From DATFAS01 sp035254305 (lineage in GTDB: Bacteria; Bacillota; Bacilli; Aneurinibacillales; RAOX-1), in the NCBI GenBank assembly GCA_035254305.1, contig DATFAS010000255.1, positions 1 to 8,085 on the forward strand: DNA of 8,085 nt, read 5' to 3'. The notes under the pieces are model-generated. The model had not been told where the DNA came from. It saw only the letters and a list, made by a program, of their open reading frames with translations, and did no database searches. The position numbers and the translations under genes are program-made. How positions within the stretch are numbered: the first letter of the stretch is position 1; every line of letters starts with the position of its first letter. Positions 6,401-8,085 of this stretch are shown piece by piece.

Positions 6401-6871
6401 ATGAGAATGAAGCTTGGACACTTGTTACTCATCATTTTTTCAATCATTTCTTTAACAGCCTGTTCCGCTGTACAGGAGGTTTCTAATGGGGTTGATTATG
6501 CACGAGGAGCAACAGATTACATTAATAAGGTTCTAACATTTAAATCTGATGTAACTCAATTTATTGAACAAGGAAAATTCGATCAGGCTACAAGAAAATC
6601 ATTCCTCCCTAAAGTCGAACAAATGAAGAAAGATGTGGCTACCTTTGAATCTCTCACACCACCTAAGATTGAGGCGATTCAGAATATCCATCAACAAATT
6701 ACTGATTTCAATCAAGTGTTTAAACCTTCCTTAGATACGTTAACTACTACATTAAATGCTGAGACACCTGAGATTACTATGGACCAGTTTAGTCATAAGA
6801 TTTCGCAAGGATTAGATTCTGCGAAGAATCTACAAGGAGTGCTTGGCCCTTTAAAAGACTTCATTAAATAG
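6401..6871 (+). CDS. Small secreted lipoprotein, DUF6376-like, function unknown
   Basis: The product is a 156-residue lipoprotein. Its N-terminus has a basic start (MRMK), a hydrophobic core and lipobox LTAC with Cys21. The mature part is rich in polar and charged residues and predicted mostly helical. It has the pattern VSNGVDYARGATDYIN followed by paired helices with DVATFESLTPPK and IHQQITDFN, which resembles the Bacillales DUF6376 lipoproteins as I remember them. No function is established for that family and none can be inferred from motifs. The neighbours do not help: it is divergent from the HD-GYP gene and convergent with the antiporter remnant. The ATG at 6401 is 12 nt from the purine-rich AGGAAAGG (6381-6388), a long spacing. 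ATG 6396 is better spaced but stops after two codons. The in-frame ATG at 6407 is the alternative start. Confidence 0.7.
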   Translation: MRMKLGHLLLIIFSIISLTACSAVQEVSNGVDYARGATDYINKVLTFKSDVTQFIEQGKFDQATRKSFLPKVEQMKKDVATFESLTPPKIEAIQNIHQQITDFNQVFKPSLDTLTTTLNAETPEITMDQFSHKISQGLDSAKNLQGVLGPLKDFIK

Positions 6872-6905
6872 GGTGCTTTTTCGCCTAATTCTAATGGAAA
6901 AGTAA

Positions 6906-6940
6906 GTTAGGAAATCTTCACCTAGTGGAGATTTCCCAAC
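6906..6940. terminator. Probable bidirectional terminator between convergent genes
   Basis: GGAAATCTTCAC (6910-6921) and GTGGAGATTTCC (6925-6936) form a 12-bp stem with one G-U pair and a CTA loop. After one mismatch it extends by GTT (6906-6908) with AAC (6938-6940). U-tracts are weak on both sides (CTTTC on plus, TTACTTTT on minus). Its place between the convergent lipoprotein and antiporter genes supports a shared terminator. Confidence 0.65.
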
Positions 6941-6943
6941 CTT

Positions 6944-8085
6944 TCAATCTAACGATTGCCGTATTCTTCGTGATTGTTCATAAGATAACATCTGTTTAAT
7001 TTCTCTCAAAAGCTCCATTTCTCCACTAATGAGAAGAGTATCCCCCACTTGAATACGCGTATCCCCGTGTGGAATGATCATATCATTTTCCCGAAAAATA
7101 CGAATGATCAGCGCATCCCCAATCGATAAATTTTTAACTGGGTATTGATTGAAATCCTTGTTTCTAACCACAATTTCTTTTAAAGGTTGATCTGCTTCTA
7201 AGAACTTGATAAGAGATGGAAAATCAATGAGGGCTCTTAGCAAAATTTTTCCTGAACGATAAGGTGAAAAGATATGAATCCCTTCCTTAAGATGCTTCCC
7301 ATTCTCATCATTAATAAGCCTACAAATCACTGTAGGAATATGATTTTCTTTTCCCCAATTCGCGATTTCCATATTCCGCTGTTCATCATTCGATAGACAA
7401 AGCAAATAGTCACTCTGTAGTAAGTGAGTGGATTGCTTATCTAAGGGGTCCACCTCAGGCCCCAAGGGATATCTATCATCAGATTTATAAATTTTAACAT
7501 CATAACCTGAACTCGATAAATCTTGGGCTAGTGCAAACGATATCGGATTCGTACCGAATAATGACACCTTCTTGACCTCTTCCATTTCCCCCATAGGGGC
7601 AAATCGATGAAACAGAATCGGTGAAAGGATACAAGAGATCACAGCAGCCAATATAAGTGCAGCTTGTGTTCCTGTGCTAATAACCTCTAAGTCCACACCA
7701 ATCGCCGTACCTGCAACAATAAGACTAAGCGTGGATGGTAGTAGAAGCCCTGCACCAATGGTTTGCTACCAGCTAAACCATTTCCTCCATAGAAGGATAG
7801 GTACAAATTTAGAAACATAAAAACTAACAATAAGTACAGGAAGAGTGAGCAACACCCTTCGGTCAAAAAGACCTGCTAATTCTAACTTTGCTCCTACCAT
7901 GACAAAGAAAATAGGAATTAAAAAGCCAAATCCAAAAGAGGTGAGTTGATGAACAAATTCCTTTTTCGGAGATAACAAGGATACCAATATCCCTGCTAGA
8001 AATGCTCCTAGAATACTCTCCGTTCCCACTTTCTCCGCTAAAACGACAAAAAATAAAATAAGGGCAAATACTCCTCGAGTGCCAA
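6944..8085 (-). pseudogene. CPA2-type cation:proton antiporter with RCK tail, split by an in-frame UAG; 5' end outside the window
   Basis: One reading frame runs from the window edge to the stop at 6944, interrupted by a single TAG at 7768-7766. Upstream (8085-7769) is part of a Na+/H+ exchanger membrane domain, with AEKVGTESILGAFLAGILVS and a hydrophobic stretch reading GFLIPIFFVMVGAKLEL, typical of KefB/C-like antiporters. Downstream (7765-6944) the same frame continues without shift: a glycine/leucine-rich membrane segment (TIGAGLLLPSTLSLIVAGTA), another membrane helix (ALILAAVISCILSPILF), a TrkA-N/RCK-N-like domain starting KKVSLFG, and a TrkA-C/RCK-C domain (about 7180-6995) with IGDALIIRIFREND and VGDTLLISG. 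The intact gene would be a K+ or Na+/H+ antiporter gated by the cytoplasmic RCK part. The stop removes the last membrane helices and both RCK domains. The RCK-N glycine motif is also degenerate. Either a recent nonsense mutation, a sequencing error, or stop-codon suppression is possible; I favour the first two. Confidence 0.8.

Overview
The window reads as a chromosomal segment of an AT-rich, endospore-forming Gram-positive bacterium of the Bacillales type. The evidence is a CwlJ-type spore cortex hydrolase, a SAM-I (S-box) riboswitch with a Firmicute-style terminator/antiterminator, two lipoproteins with Gram-positive signal peptides, a HelD RNA polymerase recycling motor and strong GGAGG-like ribosome binding sites. 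The genus cannot be assigned from the sequence alone. No rRNA, tRNA, CRISPR array, insertion sequence or phage gene was seen.

Layout. Positions 1-420 (minus strand) hold a small putative ribbon-helix-helix protein with its own promoter and terminator. Positions 421-767 are non-coding apart from a minus-strand terminator. Positions 768-1196 (minus) are cwlJ. Positions 1197-1603 hold the divergent regulatory region: a sigma-A-like promoter and a complete SAM-I riboswitch driving metQ (1604-2455, plus), which ends in a perfect hairpin terminator. Positions 2553-4814 (minus) are helD. Positions 4993-6231 (minus) encode a membrane-anchored HD-GYP protein with its own terminator. Positions 6401-6871 (plus) encode a small DUF6376-like lipoprotein. 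Positions 6944-8085 (minus) are the 3' part of a CPA2-type cation:proton antiporter with a RCK/TrkA regulatory tail, split by one in-frame UAG and cut by the window edge.

The genes are mostly single-gene transcription units, several bracketed by their own terminators, so the window is a patchwork of housekeeping functions and not one pathway: spore germination (cwlJ), methionine uptake under SAM control (metQ), RNA polymerase recycling (helD), c-di-GMP signalling (HD-GYP) and ion homeostasis (antiporter). I found no convincing evidence of a novel multi-gene system. The points most worth a second look are the UAG-interrupted antiporter, the 15-bp perfect inverted repeat over the helD stop codon, the solitary riboswitch-controlled metQ, and two very short ORFs that overlap the start codons of small genes.
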